Source of the DNA: Plantago major
Lineage: Eukaryota > Streptophyta > Magnoliopsida > Lamiales > Plantaginaceae
Length of the DNA stretch: 64,000 nucleotides
Direction of reading: 5' to 3'
Assembly (NCBI GenBank): GCA_026545765.1
Contig: CM048839.1
Coordinates: 54,172,677-54,236,676, forward strand
This document shows positions 31,392-42,165 of the stretch, piece after piece (position 1 is the stretch's first letter; every line of letters begins with the position of its first letter). The position numbers and the translations under genes are program-made. Under the pieces are notes generated by a model that had not been told where the DNA came from, did no database searches, and saw only the letters and a program-made list of their open reading frames with translations.

Positions 31392-33031
31392 TGTTAGGAA
31401 TATCTGTTTAGATTTTGATCAGCAACCTAATGACTTATCTTAGCTCAGAAAGGTGGTTAGTACTCTTGTTTCACTTGAACACTGTAAAAGAAGAAACTCA
31501 CTAAGTATGATAGTCTAGCAAATCTTGTATAGGATGTTAGGTCTCGAAATGTAATTTTTATTTTCTAAAAGAAGACCAAGAAGAAGAAAGTTCAACGGAT
31601 TTGAAGATTTGAAGACTGCACAAGATTGCTGAAGACAAAGGTTTTTCAGATACCTATGTCTAGATATCTTGAAGAAACAAGTGTTTCGAAACACAAGTGT
31701 TGCAAAAGATATCTGAGAATAAAAGGTTTCTAAGACGAGGAAAGTGCCCACAGATATCTACACTCAGATACCTTGGATATAAACTATGTTTCTGAAAAAG
31801 AAATATTTTATAACAAAGTTGTTTCAACAAATGGTATCTGGAGTTGTGATAATCGATGGAAAAGAACATGCAAAGTTTCAGAAAACTCTGATTGTATAAA
31901 GATCTCTGATACCATGCATAGTTCCGTTGGCATTACAGGACAAAATATAGTACAGTGCATTAAATGCGCAGACAGAAATGTCTGAACAAAAACGGTAGCT
32001 TCTGAAGAAGAAGACAAACCTGTTACAGTACTATATTCAGATATCAATAGTTTGAATTTGATTTAGGCTTAACGGATACTATTCAAACGGCACTCAAATT
32101 CATCTATAAAATATCAACACTTAGACTGCTTGAGAACACACACACTGAACACTGAACTTACATTGAATACTCACACACAAGCTTTCTCAAGCAAACTACT
32201 TACCTTCAAGCTTTCTGTTGCGACCAAAGCTCTTGATTCTAAGTAGCACAAAAGTTCTAAGTGTCCTGATCCTTAACAAGCATTGTTATCTGTGAAGGAG
32301 TTGAACTAAGATTTCATATCTGAGATTCATTCTCTGGAACACTTACAATAGACTGGTCGAGAGAACAAGATACCATACATTGAAAAGTGTGTTAAGTATA
32401 CTTGATTCATAGAGCTATCTGAATAACTGAATAAGTTATTTAAGAAGCTCACCTGACAAACAAACCTAAAACCAACACCTTAAACGGCGTGGAGTACAAG
32501 AAGTACTTAGTTTGGGAAACTAAGAAATAATTCCAAGGTTGCTGAGCACATGAAGTACTTAGCTTGGGAAGCTAAAGAATAGCTCAAAAAGGTTTTTGAG
32601 TACAGGAAGTACTTGGCTGTGAAAGCCCGGGAATAACTCAGGGGGAACACTTGGTTGGGAACCTAGTGTATTTAGGAATCAAGAGAAGATATCTGTAAGG
32701 TTAACTCATTTATCTGTCTTAGTGGATTCTAGGTCTGAGAAAGGCCGAAGTGGATTAGTTGAAGGATTACACCACCTTCAGATACCACTATTAAAAGACT
32801 TGTGTTATTTACTTTCTGCAGTTTATTACTTGCTTTACTTATCTTGCAAAGTACTTACACACATCTTGCTGAGCACGTGCACTTATCACATAAAAGTCTT
32901 CCGCTCTCTGAAATTAAGTATCAGATATCTACACAGATATCTGAGAAACTGTGTTTATCGACGAAAGTTTTAAAAGACTACTCACCCCCCCCCCCTTCTA
33001 GTCTTTTACTTTGCCGTTATCTGGACCAACA
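31392..33031 (+). repeat. 3' LTR of Sirevirus A
   Basis: 1640 bp, TGTTAGGAATATCTG to GGACCAACA. Carries the TATA-like CTATAAAATA at 32104, the three-unit hairpin array at about 32491-32640 and the CAC(C)n tract at 32985-32996. In its second hairpin the stem is AGCTT/AAGCT where the 5' LTR has AGTTT/AAACT. Confidence 0.92.
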
Positions 33032-33700
33032 CAAATCTTGTGACAAAAATATTTGGAGAAAAGTTGAGAACAGCATGAGTAGACTGGCAGCTTGGGAAAA
33101 TAAATAACTTTCTTTTGGGGGCCGGCTTGTACTTCTGAAATCTGTGCTATCATTCCTCCCTACCTATTTTCTCTCTTTTTTCAAGTTACCAAACCCTATC
33201 TTAAACCAACTGGTGAGCCTTCAACGAAATTTTTGTGGGGGGGTTGAGGCGGGGGGGGGGGGGGTGGGGGGGGGGGAATTTGGATGACAAGAGGAAAATA
33301 ATGTGGGTGAAATATGGGAGTTTCAGTCTCTGTGTCGAGGAAATGGTCAGTGGGAAACTAAGGGACAAAATATTGGTCGTCTTGGTGGAGAGACTTAGTG
33401 TGTCTAGTGGGTCGTGAGAGATGGTTTCGGGATGGGTTGTCTAGACAGATTGTAAATGGGTTGGGTACTAGATTCTGGAAAGATGAATGGGTTAGCTGTG
33501 GTGTCACTTTGATGGAGTCTTTCCCGCGCCTTTATAATTTGGAGATTGATAAAAATTGTTCTGTTGGTCAGCGTCTGTCTGCGTCTAGTGGGTCTACTGT
33601 TTTTAGAGGATCTTGGCGGCGGACACTTTTCGTGTGGGAGGAAAATTTACTTGCAAATTTAAAGATGTTGATTGCTAAACCCACTTTTCTGTCATAGGAA
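33032..33700 (+). pseudogene. LINE-1 RT thumb
   Basis: Begins CDKNIWRKVENSMSRLAAWE, then LSFGGRLVLLKSVLSFLPTY and KLPNPILNQLVSLQRNF, the classical region after the YADD motif of plant L1 RTs, then KRKIMWVKYGSF and a GLGTRFWKDEW block (33460-33490). The YADD palm is absent. A G-run at 33249-33276 interrupts the frame. Confidence 0.85.
33249..33276. repeat. Poly-G tract
   Basis: An almost pure G run of about 28 bp in LINE-1. Such length in a coding region suggests either slippage or an assembly error. Confidence 0.9.
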
Positions 33701-34192
33701 ACTGATAAATGGATCTGGAAACTCTCACCTGATCACCAATACACGGTGAGATCTGGCTATGTTAATTTATGTCATCAGTTCCTGCCTACTTTGGTTAGTC
33801 AGCTAAATTGGAAAGCCACTGTATGGAACAAACTGATGCCACTCAAGATAAATGCATTCCTCTGGAGGGCGTTGCTTGATCGAGCTCCTACTCTTTTAAA
33901 TTTGAGGAAAAGAAAGGTTATTTGGCAGGATGATGATGCTTGGTGCAGGTTATGTAAAAATAAAATCTTTGAAACTGTGGATCATCTGTTTTGCAATTGT
34001 AAGTCAGTTCTGATGGTGTGGAGACTATTGGGTAACTGGCTGGAAACCAAAATTGACTTGGATGATAATCTGGAAAGAAATATGATCAAGTTTGGGCAAC
34101 TGGTTCCCGGGAATAGGCAGGAATGCTGGCAGATTTTCTGGAATGCTGCTATATGGTTCATATGGACTGCACGAAACACTGATTATTTCTAG
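33701..34192 (+). pseudogene. LINE-1 C-terminal zinc-binding (zf-RVT) domain
   Basis: KWIWKLSPDHQYTVRSGY-like start at about 33710, then KATVWNKLMPLKINAFLWRA, RAPTLLNLRKRKV, WCRLCKNKIFETVDHLFCNC and WNAAIWFIWTARN. The CxxC...HxxxC pattern is the zf-RVT domain at the end of plant L1 ORF2. A stop at 34190 ends it; no RNase H follows, unlike LINE-2. Confidence 0.85.
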
Positions 34193-34818
34193 GACATTCC
34201 TTTCTCTCCCCGGGATATTGTTGACAAAATAAAACAACAGTCCTGGTCCTGGAACAAAGGAAAAGAAGTATTGCCGAGGGGTACACTTTATCTGATTGGG
34301 AAATTTGTCCACGAGGAGTACTAAACTTGACATGAGGTTAGTTTGGTGTTATGGTTGCGGAGTTTGTGTTTTGTCCTTTGTAGCGGTACACAGTGCTTTA
34401 TTCAGAACAGGTCTAGTTGGATTCACCCCTCTAACCTTGATTAATTCACTTTGCCTTGATGAGCATCACCACCCTTTTCTTTCTCCTATGCTTGGGTGGT
34501 ATTTCCTTATCTCGGCGCATGTCTAAACCCCTTAACTCTTGGCACGACGCTTAGGCATTTTGACACACTAGACGATGGGGGTTTTGCGTATCTTTCGAAT
34601 TAATTCAGGTTGGGGGTTCCGATTGGGTTTGGTTGGTTCTGTTGTGAGTGGCTCACTGTCTTGGCATGTTGCCTCTCCTTTAGACCGTTTTTATCTAGTG
34701 TTGTAAATTTGTTTGGCTTGGTCTGGTAATGCTCCTTGAGACTGACGATGTAATGGATATTTTAGAACATTCCTGATGTTCTTTCTATGAATAAAATTTT
34801 AATTCTTCAAAAAAAAAA
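34193..34818 (+). other. LINE-1 3' UTR and poly-A
   Basis: Non-coding, GT-rich in its second half, with the signal GAATAAAATT at 34788-34797 and a poly-A tail at 34807-34818 just before LINE-2 sequence. This tail marks the end of a reverse-transcribed insertion. Confidence 0.75.
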
Positions 34819-35205
34819 AAAAGATTATATTCCTCTTCATTCTCCTTGGGCAGTGGGAGGCGACTTTAACATCATCGCCCCGTCCTCTGAAAAAGAAGGA
34901 GGTTCCAGAATATGTGGATACAGCATGACAAGTTTATATCAGATGCCAAAGACAACTGGAATCTTCCTGCTCGACTCTCTGGGCTGAATAAATTGTGGGA
35001 AAAACAACACAGGATGAAGCAATTTTTGAAATGGTGGAATAAAAATATCTTTGGGAACATTTTTGACAAGTTGAAAGAACTGGAAAGGGAAATGTCCATA
35101 TTAGAAGAACCGCAACACTCTAATCATTCTGATATCAACCTCAGTAATTTTAATAGGAAGGTTGTTGATCTACAAAATGTGTTGAATATGGAGGAATCTT
35201 ATTAG
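34819..35205 (+). pseudogene. LINE-2 endonuclease rest and linker
   Basis: PLHSPWAVGGDFNIIAPSSE at about 34830-34890 is the middle of the endonuclease; the next codons jump after EKEGG to FQNMWIQHDKFISDA in another frame, which belongs after the endonuclease. About 150 residues (FTW, RLDR and SDH motifs) are missing at about 34900-34910. The following WWNKNIFGNIFDKLKELERE region is the usual linker to RT. Confidence 0.75.
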
Positions 35206-36400
35206 AAGAAGAAGGCGGCATGTAGCTGGAATATTGAGGGAGATAGAAATACGAAGTTATTTCATAACTGGGCCCAAAGAAAAAGGAGAAAGGCCAGGAT
35301 TTTTTCTATTAAGACTCTTGAGTCTACCCTTATTGATCCTGTTTTAATAGCTAACTCGCCAGTTAGTTATGTTGAAGCCACTCTTTCTGATCCTATCACC
35401 TTTTCTGGCCACCCTAATCTCGACCTTTTTTACCGTCAAATCACTCCTCAAATGAATTATTTCCTCTGCAGATTACCTGATGAACCTAAATTGAAAGCTA
35501 CTTTGTTCTCCCTGAATATAAATGCTGCAGCTAGCCCAGATGGTTTCTCTGTCTTTTTTTATCAAGTTTTATGGGATTCTGTCAAGACTGACTTGCTCGA
35601 AGCTTTGATTGATTTCTTTCAAGGTTCTGTCATCCCTAAGGGCTTCTCTCACACCTCCTTAGCTCTTATCCCCAAAGTCCAAAATGCTTGTACTTGTTCT
35701 CCGTACAGACCTATCAGCCTGTGCAATACCTTTCATAAGATTATTTCAAAATTTCTTAATGATAGGCAGATCACTATTCTCCCTTCGCTTATTTCTTTGA
35801 ACCAGACTGGGTTCGTCAAAGGCAGGTCTATATGTGAAAACATTCTCCTTACTCCAGAATTCCTTAGTCCTTACTCAAGAACTGACCCACTCTCTAGACA
35901 AGAAATGTAGGGGTTCTAACCTAATCATGAAGCTGGACTTCCTTAAGGCTTATGATAGACTCAATTGGAACTTCTTGCAATCTGTCTTAGCTGCCTTTGG
36001 ATTCTCAGATGTATGGATTGATCTTATAATGAGAACTATGAAGGGTTGCCATTTTAGTGTCTTGGTGAATGGTTTATCTCATGGTTTCTTTGCTTTTGAA
36101 CATGGTCTGAGACAGGGAGACCCGCTCTCCCCTGCTTTATTTATCCTTGCCAGTGAATATTTTACTAAGGGCCTGAGCAAACTATTTTCTGATAATCCTT
36201 CTCTTAGCTATCTAACCAATTATAGCATGTCTATCAGTCATCTAGCTTACGCAGATGACTGTATAGTATTTTGCAATGGTCAGAAGCAAGGTCTCATCCT
36301 CATCAATACTTTTCTCAAACACTATGAGGCCGTGTCAGAACAAAAGATTAATGTTGCTAAGAGTAACATATTTCTAGCAAGAGAGCTAATCCTGATGTAG
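35206..36400 (+). pseudogene. LINE-2 reverse transcriptase
   Basis: GDRNTKLFHNWAQRKRRKA leads in; LNINAAASPDGFSVFFYQ, SHTSLALIPKVQNACTCSPY, RPISLCNTFHKIISK and NQTGFVKGRSI form RT fingers. After a frameshift near 35860 come MKLDFLKAYDRLNW (first catalytic Asp), LRQGDPLSPALFIL and LAYADDCIVF with YADD at 36248-36259. The frame stops at 36398. It would copy the LINE RNA at the nicked target. Confidence 0.92.
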
Positions 36401-37830
36401 CTAGCCAAGTGCTCGAGTTTCAGGTGTCTAATCTACCCTTCAATTATCTGGGAGCACCCATAGCTAAAGGAAGGGAGAGAGCTTGCCTTTTCAGCCCCCT
36501 GGTGGATAAAATAAGGTCTAAGTTGATTGGCTAGAACCTAGACAAACTATCTCAAGGAGGAAGGTTAACACTAATCAAAAGTGTGTTATGCTCGATGCCA
36601 ATATATCTCCTTCAAGTGCTTCATCCTCCTATTTCCATCTTCAAGGCCATCGAAACTTTAATGGCTAAATTTTTTTGGGGCTCTTCTGTTGAAACTAGAA
36701 AGATACATTGGACTAGATGGACTAACATCTCTCGACCTATCAAAGAAGGAGGATTAGACATCATATCCTTATCTGATATGAGCAAAGCTTTTGATCTTAA
36801 GCTATGGTTTAATTTTCGGTCCAGGTCCACTCTTTGGGCTTCTTTCTTGACACATAAATATTGCAAATTCATGTTACCAGCTCAGGCTATGCCGCATCCT
36901 TCTGACTCTCCTACTTGGAAGAGGCTACTTTTGATCAAGCATCTAGCTCAGCCTTTGATATTCTGGAAACTTGGCACATGTGACATATATTTTTGGTGGG
37001 ATGAATGGTCTCCATTAGGTATCATTGGCCAATTAGCAAGGGACTCCTCCGCTTGTTTTGGAAGGGTTAAAGATTTTAGATCGTCTTCAGGATGGGATTC
37101 GGATAAGATTGAGGCTAATTTGGATCCTGTTCTGGCCTCTCTATTGAGAAATGTACAACTTTCTGATGGAGAAAAGGATTCACCTCTTTGGAAGCCTTCA
37201 TCCAATGGATTCTTCACTACTTCATCTGCCTGGAATGAAGTTAGGATGGCTTCGCAGGAGGATGCTAGACATGACATTTTTTGGCACAAAAGAATACCAG
37301 TTAATGTATCTATTTTCTGGTGGAAGTCAATTAGAAAATGGATACCTGTTGATGAGATTATCAAAGAAAAATGGATCTCTCTTGTTTCAAAATGTCAATG
37401 TTGTTGTTCCAGTGAAAGTATTAAGCATGTGCTCATTGATAGCAAAGAAGCTGTCAAAGTTTGGAGCTGGTTTAGTCAACTCTTCAATGTTCCTTTAATC
37501 CAAAATCAAAGCTTGAATGAAAGATTCTCAACTTGGATTAACTCTTCTGATCAGATCATTAAAGGTCATATGAGAGTTTTCATTCCCATCTTGATTAGTT
37601 GGTTTCTATGGCTATCTAGAAACAAGGCTAAATATGATGGTTTAGCCATATCTGCTGATAGAATCATCCTCAGAGTTATGAACTTTATTTATCTGTCACA
37701 TAGAGCTCTTCCCTATAAGAAAGGTACTTGGCTTGGGAACTTGAGATTGGAAAGACATTGGCAACTTTCTTTCAGATTTCCTATCATCAGAAGCTACAAG
37801 GTCATATATTGGGATCCTCCTCCAGAAGGT
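36401..37830 (+). pseudogene. LINE-2 RT thumb and zinc-binding domain
   Basis: LPFNYLGAPIAKGRERACLF follows the RT in a shifted frame; a TAG at 36532 precedes LDKLSQGGRLTLIKSVLCSM. The frame is then open to 38094: PPISIFKAIETLMAKFFWGS, KIHWTRWTNISRPIKEGGL, FWWDEWSPLG, HKRIPVNVSIFWWKSIRKWI and CQCCCSSESIKHVLI (zf-RVT). Start codon at 36583 is internal. Confidence 0.9.
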
Positions 37831-38235
37831 TTTCTTAAGATCAACTGTGATGGAGCTTTTCAATCAGGAACTTCTTTAGCTGCTTGTGGAGGGCTTGTTC
37901 GAGATTTGTGTGGAAAAATTGTTTTGGCCTTCCAGTCTTTCTTAGGTACTACGTCTGTTCCCGAAGCTGAGTTACAAGGAATTCTTACAAGCATATCTCT
38001 GTGTGTTGATTTAGGCTTGGACAACCTGATTCTTGAATCTGATTCCTTGGTAGACTTAAATCTGATCACAAAAAGAAAGCCAACCTGCAACTAGAAATTG
38101 CTTGCCTCTTTGTCCAAAATCCTTTCCTCTATCCATTCCCTCCATATTTCTTTTCATCATCTTTTCAGAGAAGCAAACCAAGCAGCAGACTGATTGGCTA
38201 CTAATGCCTTGGAGAACCAATAATCTCTTACTTTC
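37831..38235 (+). pseudogene. LINE-2 terminal RNase H (plant type)
   Basis: LKINCDGAFQSGTSLAACGG (first Asp), EAELQGILTSISLCVDLGL (Glu) and LILESDSLVDLN (Asp) and, after a TAG at 38092-38094, HHLFREANQAAD, the last catalytic Asp. Some plant L1 LINEs have gained such an archaeal/plant-like RNase H. Only one nonsense codon divides it. Confidence 0.88.
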
Positions 38236-38875
38236 TATCCTTCTGATGTCCCAATCCCGGTGAGGAGGATTAATTATCTCGACAAGAACCACACTCCTTA
38301 CATTAGATTGGCAAAATAGTGATCATGGTCTTCCTTCTCCTTCCTCCTTTTTTGTTCTACCTTTCTTTGCCACTGTGTGTGGTTGTTCCCTTACTTTTAC
38401 TGTTTTTACAAAAAAGCCAAACATTTGGTCAGAAAAAAATAATAAGACTGACTTGACTTCAGGAAAAAACATGCTTACTAGAGCGAAAAAGGCAAGTGTG
38501 CTAGAGGAAAAAAATAATACAACTCGAGAGAGAAAAAATGAGAGGAAAAAAGGAAGCAAAGTTTTTGATTTATTGGCTTATGTGTGCTTTTCAAGAAGAT
38601 TTCCAGTGGTGGTGGTTGCTTGTGGCTTTCTGTGGTATTGGTTAGTTCTCTATCCTTGTTGTAGATCTTTTCTATTATCTTTGGGAGTTCTTTCTGTTTT
38701 ACTATTTTTTGAAAAAAGCCATACAGTTGGTCCGAAAAAAAATAATAAGACCGACTGGACTTCAGATAAAGGAAAGAGAACTGGAGCAAAAAAGGCAAGT
38801 GTGCTAGAGGAAAAAAATAATAAAACTCTAGAGAGAAAAAATGAGAGAAGGAAAGAAAAGAAATTTTTATAAAAA
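38236..38875 (+). repeat. LINE-2 3' UTR with ~298-bp direct duplication
   Basis: 38393-38543 and 38691-38843 are similar: AAAAAAGCCA.ACA.TTGGTC, AAAAAAATAATAAGAC, GACTTCAG, AAAAAGGCAAGTGTGCTAG and GAGAGAAAAAATGAGAG occur in both in the same order. The spacer (38544-38690) is not repeated after the second copy, so one extra copy of about 298 bp is implied. Reading frames in it are by-products of A-rich sequence. Confidence 0.75.
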
Positions 38876-38907
38876 AGTTGAGTTCTATAACTAAGGAAAG
38901 CGAATGT

Positions 38908-38933
38908 TTTGTGTGTGTGTGTGTGTGTGTGTG
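38908..38933. repeat. (GT)n microsatellite
   Basis: About 13 GT units next to the LINE-2 3' UTR. Confidence 0.95.
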
Positions 38934-39225
38934 GTTTGCTTTCATGTGCTGCTGGTTTGTTGGGCAGGCATTTCGAAAATATCTGGTGTGTGTGTATGTT
39001 TGGAGGTTTGCTGTTCTTTGTTGCTGACTTTTTGTGGCTCCTGTGCTCTGGGCTATTTTACGTTCTTTGCTTTAGCCGGTGGCCTTGCGTCTTCCATTGG
39101 TATATGCGCAATTTTTCTAGGATGTTTTTTCTGCATTTGATGGTTGATCGGATAGTAGTTTGTGAAATCAGTATTAGTTGTGTTTGTTTTCTTTTGTTGA
39201 GGGACTTGTTGTTTTGTGGTGGAAC
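38934..39225. other. GT/T-rich segment, unrecognised
   Basis: About 290 bp of GT-rich sequence between the LINE-2 tail and Sirevirus LTR B. It resembles a LINE 5' UTR in composition, but no following ORF supports that. Its last five bases, GGAAC, would be the target duplication of LTR B. Confidence 0.35.
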
Positions 39226-39694
39226 TGTTAGGAATATCTGTTTAGATTTTAATCAACAACCTAATGACTTATCTTAGCTCAAAAAGGTGCTTAGTACTCT
39301 TAGTTCACTTGAACACTGTAAAAGAGGAAAATCACTGAGTATGTTGGTCTAGCAAATCTTGTATAGAATGTTAGGTCTCTAAATGTAATTTTTATATCTT
39401 TGAAGAAGACCAAGAAGAAGGCATCCGGCAGAAGAGTTAAACAAATTTGAAGATTGCATGAGTTTGCTGAAGACGAAGGAAATTGGTTTCATCAGATACC
39501 TATGTCAAGATATCATGAAGAAACAAGTGTTTTTCAATAAACAGGTTTCACAAAAGATATCTGAGAACACAAGTTTTCTGAACGAGGAAAAGTGACCACA
39601 GATACCTACACTCAGATACCTTGGACAAAACTTTGGTTCCAGGAAACAATGTTTTATAGTATCTGAAGATGTGAGAGTTTCTTGAAAAGGACAT
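39226..39694 (+). mobile_element. Sirevirus LTR fragment B (5' part)
   Basis: TGTTAGGAATATCTGTTTAG onwards aligns with the first ~470 bp of the copy A LTRs (ACCTAATGACTTATCTTAGCTC, GTTAGGTCTC.AAATG). It stops at ACATG, where gypsy B begins. The rest of this Sirevirus would lie beyond gypsy B, outside the window. Confidence 0.9.
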
Positions 39695-41194
39695 GTGCGA
39701 CACTCCGCTTTTTTTTTTTTTTTTTGCGTAATTTAAATATTACTTGGGCATGTCTAAATGTGAATTTAATTAGTACCTGTGCATGTCCAATTTCTTGGTT
39801 TAATTGTTAAAAATGCATGTTTAATTGTGAATTCAATTTATTTACTTTAAATGTTGCATTTTATGTGTGTGTCACATTTTAATTATGTACAATTGACCCT
39901 AAAATTGTACCAAACGTTTTTTACTCTTAAAAATCTGATTAATTATCATTAGTTAGTGGGTTTTAATGTTGGTGAAAAACTTGAAAGGTCCCTCTTAATT
40001 TTGGGTCAATTATTAATGGTTTTATCATGATTTTTAAGTGATTTTAAGGCATTTAAATTGCCAATTACTCTTGGCTCTTCACCCTTTCATATTCCCTCAT
40101 TCCCACCTATAAATAGCCTCATATGCAGCCCTTATTTGCCCCATCAACATTCTGAAAATTTTGCTAAAAAATAAATCTTCAAGTACTATCTTTTCTTAAA
40201 AGTTTATAGCAAGTTCATCTTGCAAGTACTTTCTAAGTTCTTGCCCTTTCTAACACTTGAAAAGGTAAGTGTTCTACAAAATTATTTATATGTATACTAT
40301 CAAAACCTGGAAGGTAGTTTATCTAATGTCTTATTCATATATATGTAATGCATGGTTTTTCAAAAACACATACTCTATTGCATAAAACGAATGGTAAAAG
40401 ATTTTTGCATGCTTCCCCTGTTTCAAAAGTATATATATAGGTATATGAATTTGTATTGTTTTGTTTGTTGACGGTTCAAGAAAGATGCGCGTTTGGTTAA
40501 GGTTCATTAGCTTGTAGTTTGGTTAGTTGTGTCTAACGAACTACTTGTTGATTTCCTTTGCCTATTCCCTTTAAATCGAGTGATAGAAGCCTTCACTGAT
40601 TTCATGGGTCGTAGGATTCCACCCTTGATCATGACAAGGTACTGAATGGTTAGGTTGACGAACTTAACAGGGAGCTATAAGGCCTGTATAATGTGGGGTT
40701 ATAAGGAGCGGCATGAAATAAAGTTTCCCGAAAGTATATGATATTGATCTTATTTTGGATTGTATATTCTTGAGTTTTATTATTGATATTTAAAGGAATT
40801 TCAAAACAAAAAAACTTTGAACACTCATTGAGGTTTTTCTCACGCTTGGTTTGTTTCCTTCCTTGTAGGTGAGATTGTGGCAGAGGATGAGCAACCGACA
40901 AACTCAACAAACTAGGAGTGTACTTGGGATTTGGGAAATTTTGTCATTTAAATAAATTGTCATCTTTTGTATTTTCGGAAAACTCATGTCCTTTACATTG
41001 AATTCTGATTTATTTTGCATGACAAGGATGTTGAAAATTATCATGATTTATTAATGAATAATAAAATTTTATTCTGAAACTAAGACACGAAAGGTTATGC
41101 GTAACATCACATGTTTCTGAATGTTTGGTTGGTCTTTAAGCAGCGTTCGATTGGAATTTATTTTTTAAAAAAACATTAAATTCGGGGCGTTACA
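39695..41194 (+). repeat. 5' LTR of gypsy B
   Basis: About 1.5 kb, starting near TGCGACACTCCGC (39696) and ending TTCGGGGCGTTACA (41194). TATA box at 40108. The 3' end is firm because the primer site follows; the 5' edge is defined by loss of Sirevirus similarity after 39694. Confidence 0.8.
40108..40116 (+). promoter_or_regulatory. TATA box of gypsy B LTR
   Basis: CTATAAATAG inside ACCTATAAATAGCCTC; transcription would begin about 30 bp downstream. Confidence 0.6.
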
Positions 41195-41196
41195 AG

Positions 41197-41213
41197 TGGT
41201 ATCAGAGCCTAAG
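41197..41213 (+). other. Primer-binding site of gypsy B
   Basis: TGGTATCAGAGCCTAAG begins two bases after the LTR; it is complementary to initiator tRNA-Met, the usual primer of chromoviruses. Confidence 0.9.
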
Positions 41214-42160
41214 TTTTATACTTGGGCTAAACCAGGATACGGTCTTCGGACTATTGGGGAAAATGAGTGAGAAGTTTGTTGAGTTGCCGGTTGATCATTC
41301 CTTGCTCACTTCCGAAGTACTATTTCTTACCCTCATGCTTAATTATAATTGTTTTTCTTCCATTTGAGATTCTTTTTTTCTCTAATCCTTTCTGATTTTA
41401 TTTTTATGGAGCATGGTTTCATTAAAGTCAAAACACCTAGATTTATGCTTTTAGTATTTTTTTTTCATTGCTTGTCTCTCTTATTTTAAACTTCAATTGT
41501 ATTATGTAAAATGTTGAGATTGTTTTTAGTCTTTGTCTAATTGTGGCCTGGTGTATAATTATGTGATGTTACAACTTAGATTAATATTGTCACTTAGTTT
41601 AGTGAAATGTTTATTTTTTTAGTTACTTTGCATTAGAATCATGAGTTCGATTAATTTCCAAGTTTAGGCACTTTATTGTTTAATTTACTTATGCTTCACT
41701 TTAACGTTGTTTCATTTTAGATGGCTGGAGAGAAACGGATTATATTCTTCCGTACCAGTAATCCACCTACTTGCTTTAATCCCTTCAACTTTAATGAGGA
41801 CAAAAGAAGACTATCCTAATGTTGTAGTACACAAATTAATCGTTGAGAGAGATAGTTATTGGGCTCATAACATAAAACAAAATGAGTTCCTTGGAAACCA
41901 ATATTTTAAGATTAAGGAATTGGAAGCTAAACTCGTTGAAAAGGAGGCAATCATTGTACAAAAGGATGCAACCATTGCTGAAAAAGATGCTTTCATTGTT
42001 GGGAACAATTTACTTTTAGCCCAAAAGGAAGCGATCATAGCCAACAAGGATGCACAAATTGCTGAACAGGTGGAGCTTATTGCTATTTATGAAAGTGGTG
42101 CTCTTTTGGAGCCAAATGAAGTTGGTGTCCCGGTCCAGGCTGCACCAAATCCCATAGAAG

Positions 42161-42165
42161 AAGAG
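42161..42165. repeat. Target-site duplication of Sirevirus C, AAGAG (partner 50621-50625)
   Basis: Five identical bases on both sides of the element, as expected of copia integrase. They lie within the gypsy B extra ORF, whose two parts can be matched across the insertion. Confidence 0.95.

Larger units (their letters stand above)
17221..33031 (+). mobile_element. Sirevirus-like Ty1/copia element, copy A (15.8 kb)
   Basis: Two LTRs (17221-18848 and 31392-33031) flank gag, protease, integrase, RT and RNase H in the copia order, then a 5.4-kb third gene before a polypurine tract. Size, long gag spacer and a gene in the env position fit the Sirevirus (Maximus/SIRE) lineage. All frames have stops or shifts, so it is not autonomous now. 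LTR ends read TATTAGGATTATCTG at 5' (one base changed from TG) and ACCAACA at 3'. The five bases beside each end, TAAAC and CAAAT, do not match. Confidence 0.9.
16285..34818 (+). mobile_element. LINE-1 (second L1-type LINE), interrupted and internally deleted
   Basis: The 5' part (to 17220) has the tail of ORF1 and the endonuclease; the 3' part (33032-34818) has the RT thumb, the zinc-binding region, a 3' UTR with AATAAA at 34789-34796 and a poly-A run ending at 34818. The Sirevirus A insertion lies between, but the RT fingers and palm that should connect the two parts (about 1.4 kb) are absent. LINE-1 abuts the 3' half of LINE-2 immediately after its poly-A, consistent with insertion in LINE-2. 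Confidence 0.65.
13253..38875 (+). mobile_element. LINE-2, L1-type with RNase H, interrupted
   Basis: ORF1 and the start of the endonuclease lie at 13253-14897; the rest of endonuclease, RT, zinc-knuckle region and terminal RNase H resume at 34819-38240, followed by a 3' UTR. Between them sit a Tat/Athila-like LTR, LINE-1 and Sirevirus A. That both halves are one element is inference from matching gene order and the fact that the endonuclease is cut in the same domain; no target duplication was confirmed. Confidence 0.6.

Noticed and set aside
38323..38945. Phe/Ser-rich minus-strand ORFs (up to 155 codons) as membrane proteins
   Set aside because: They are antisense to the A-rich, duplicated 3' UTR of LINE-2; hydrophobicity follows from T-rich complement.
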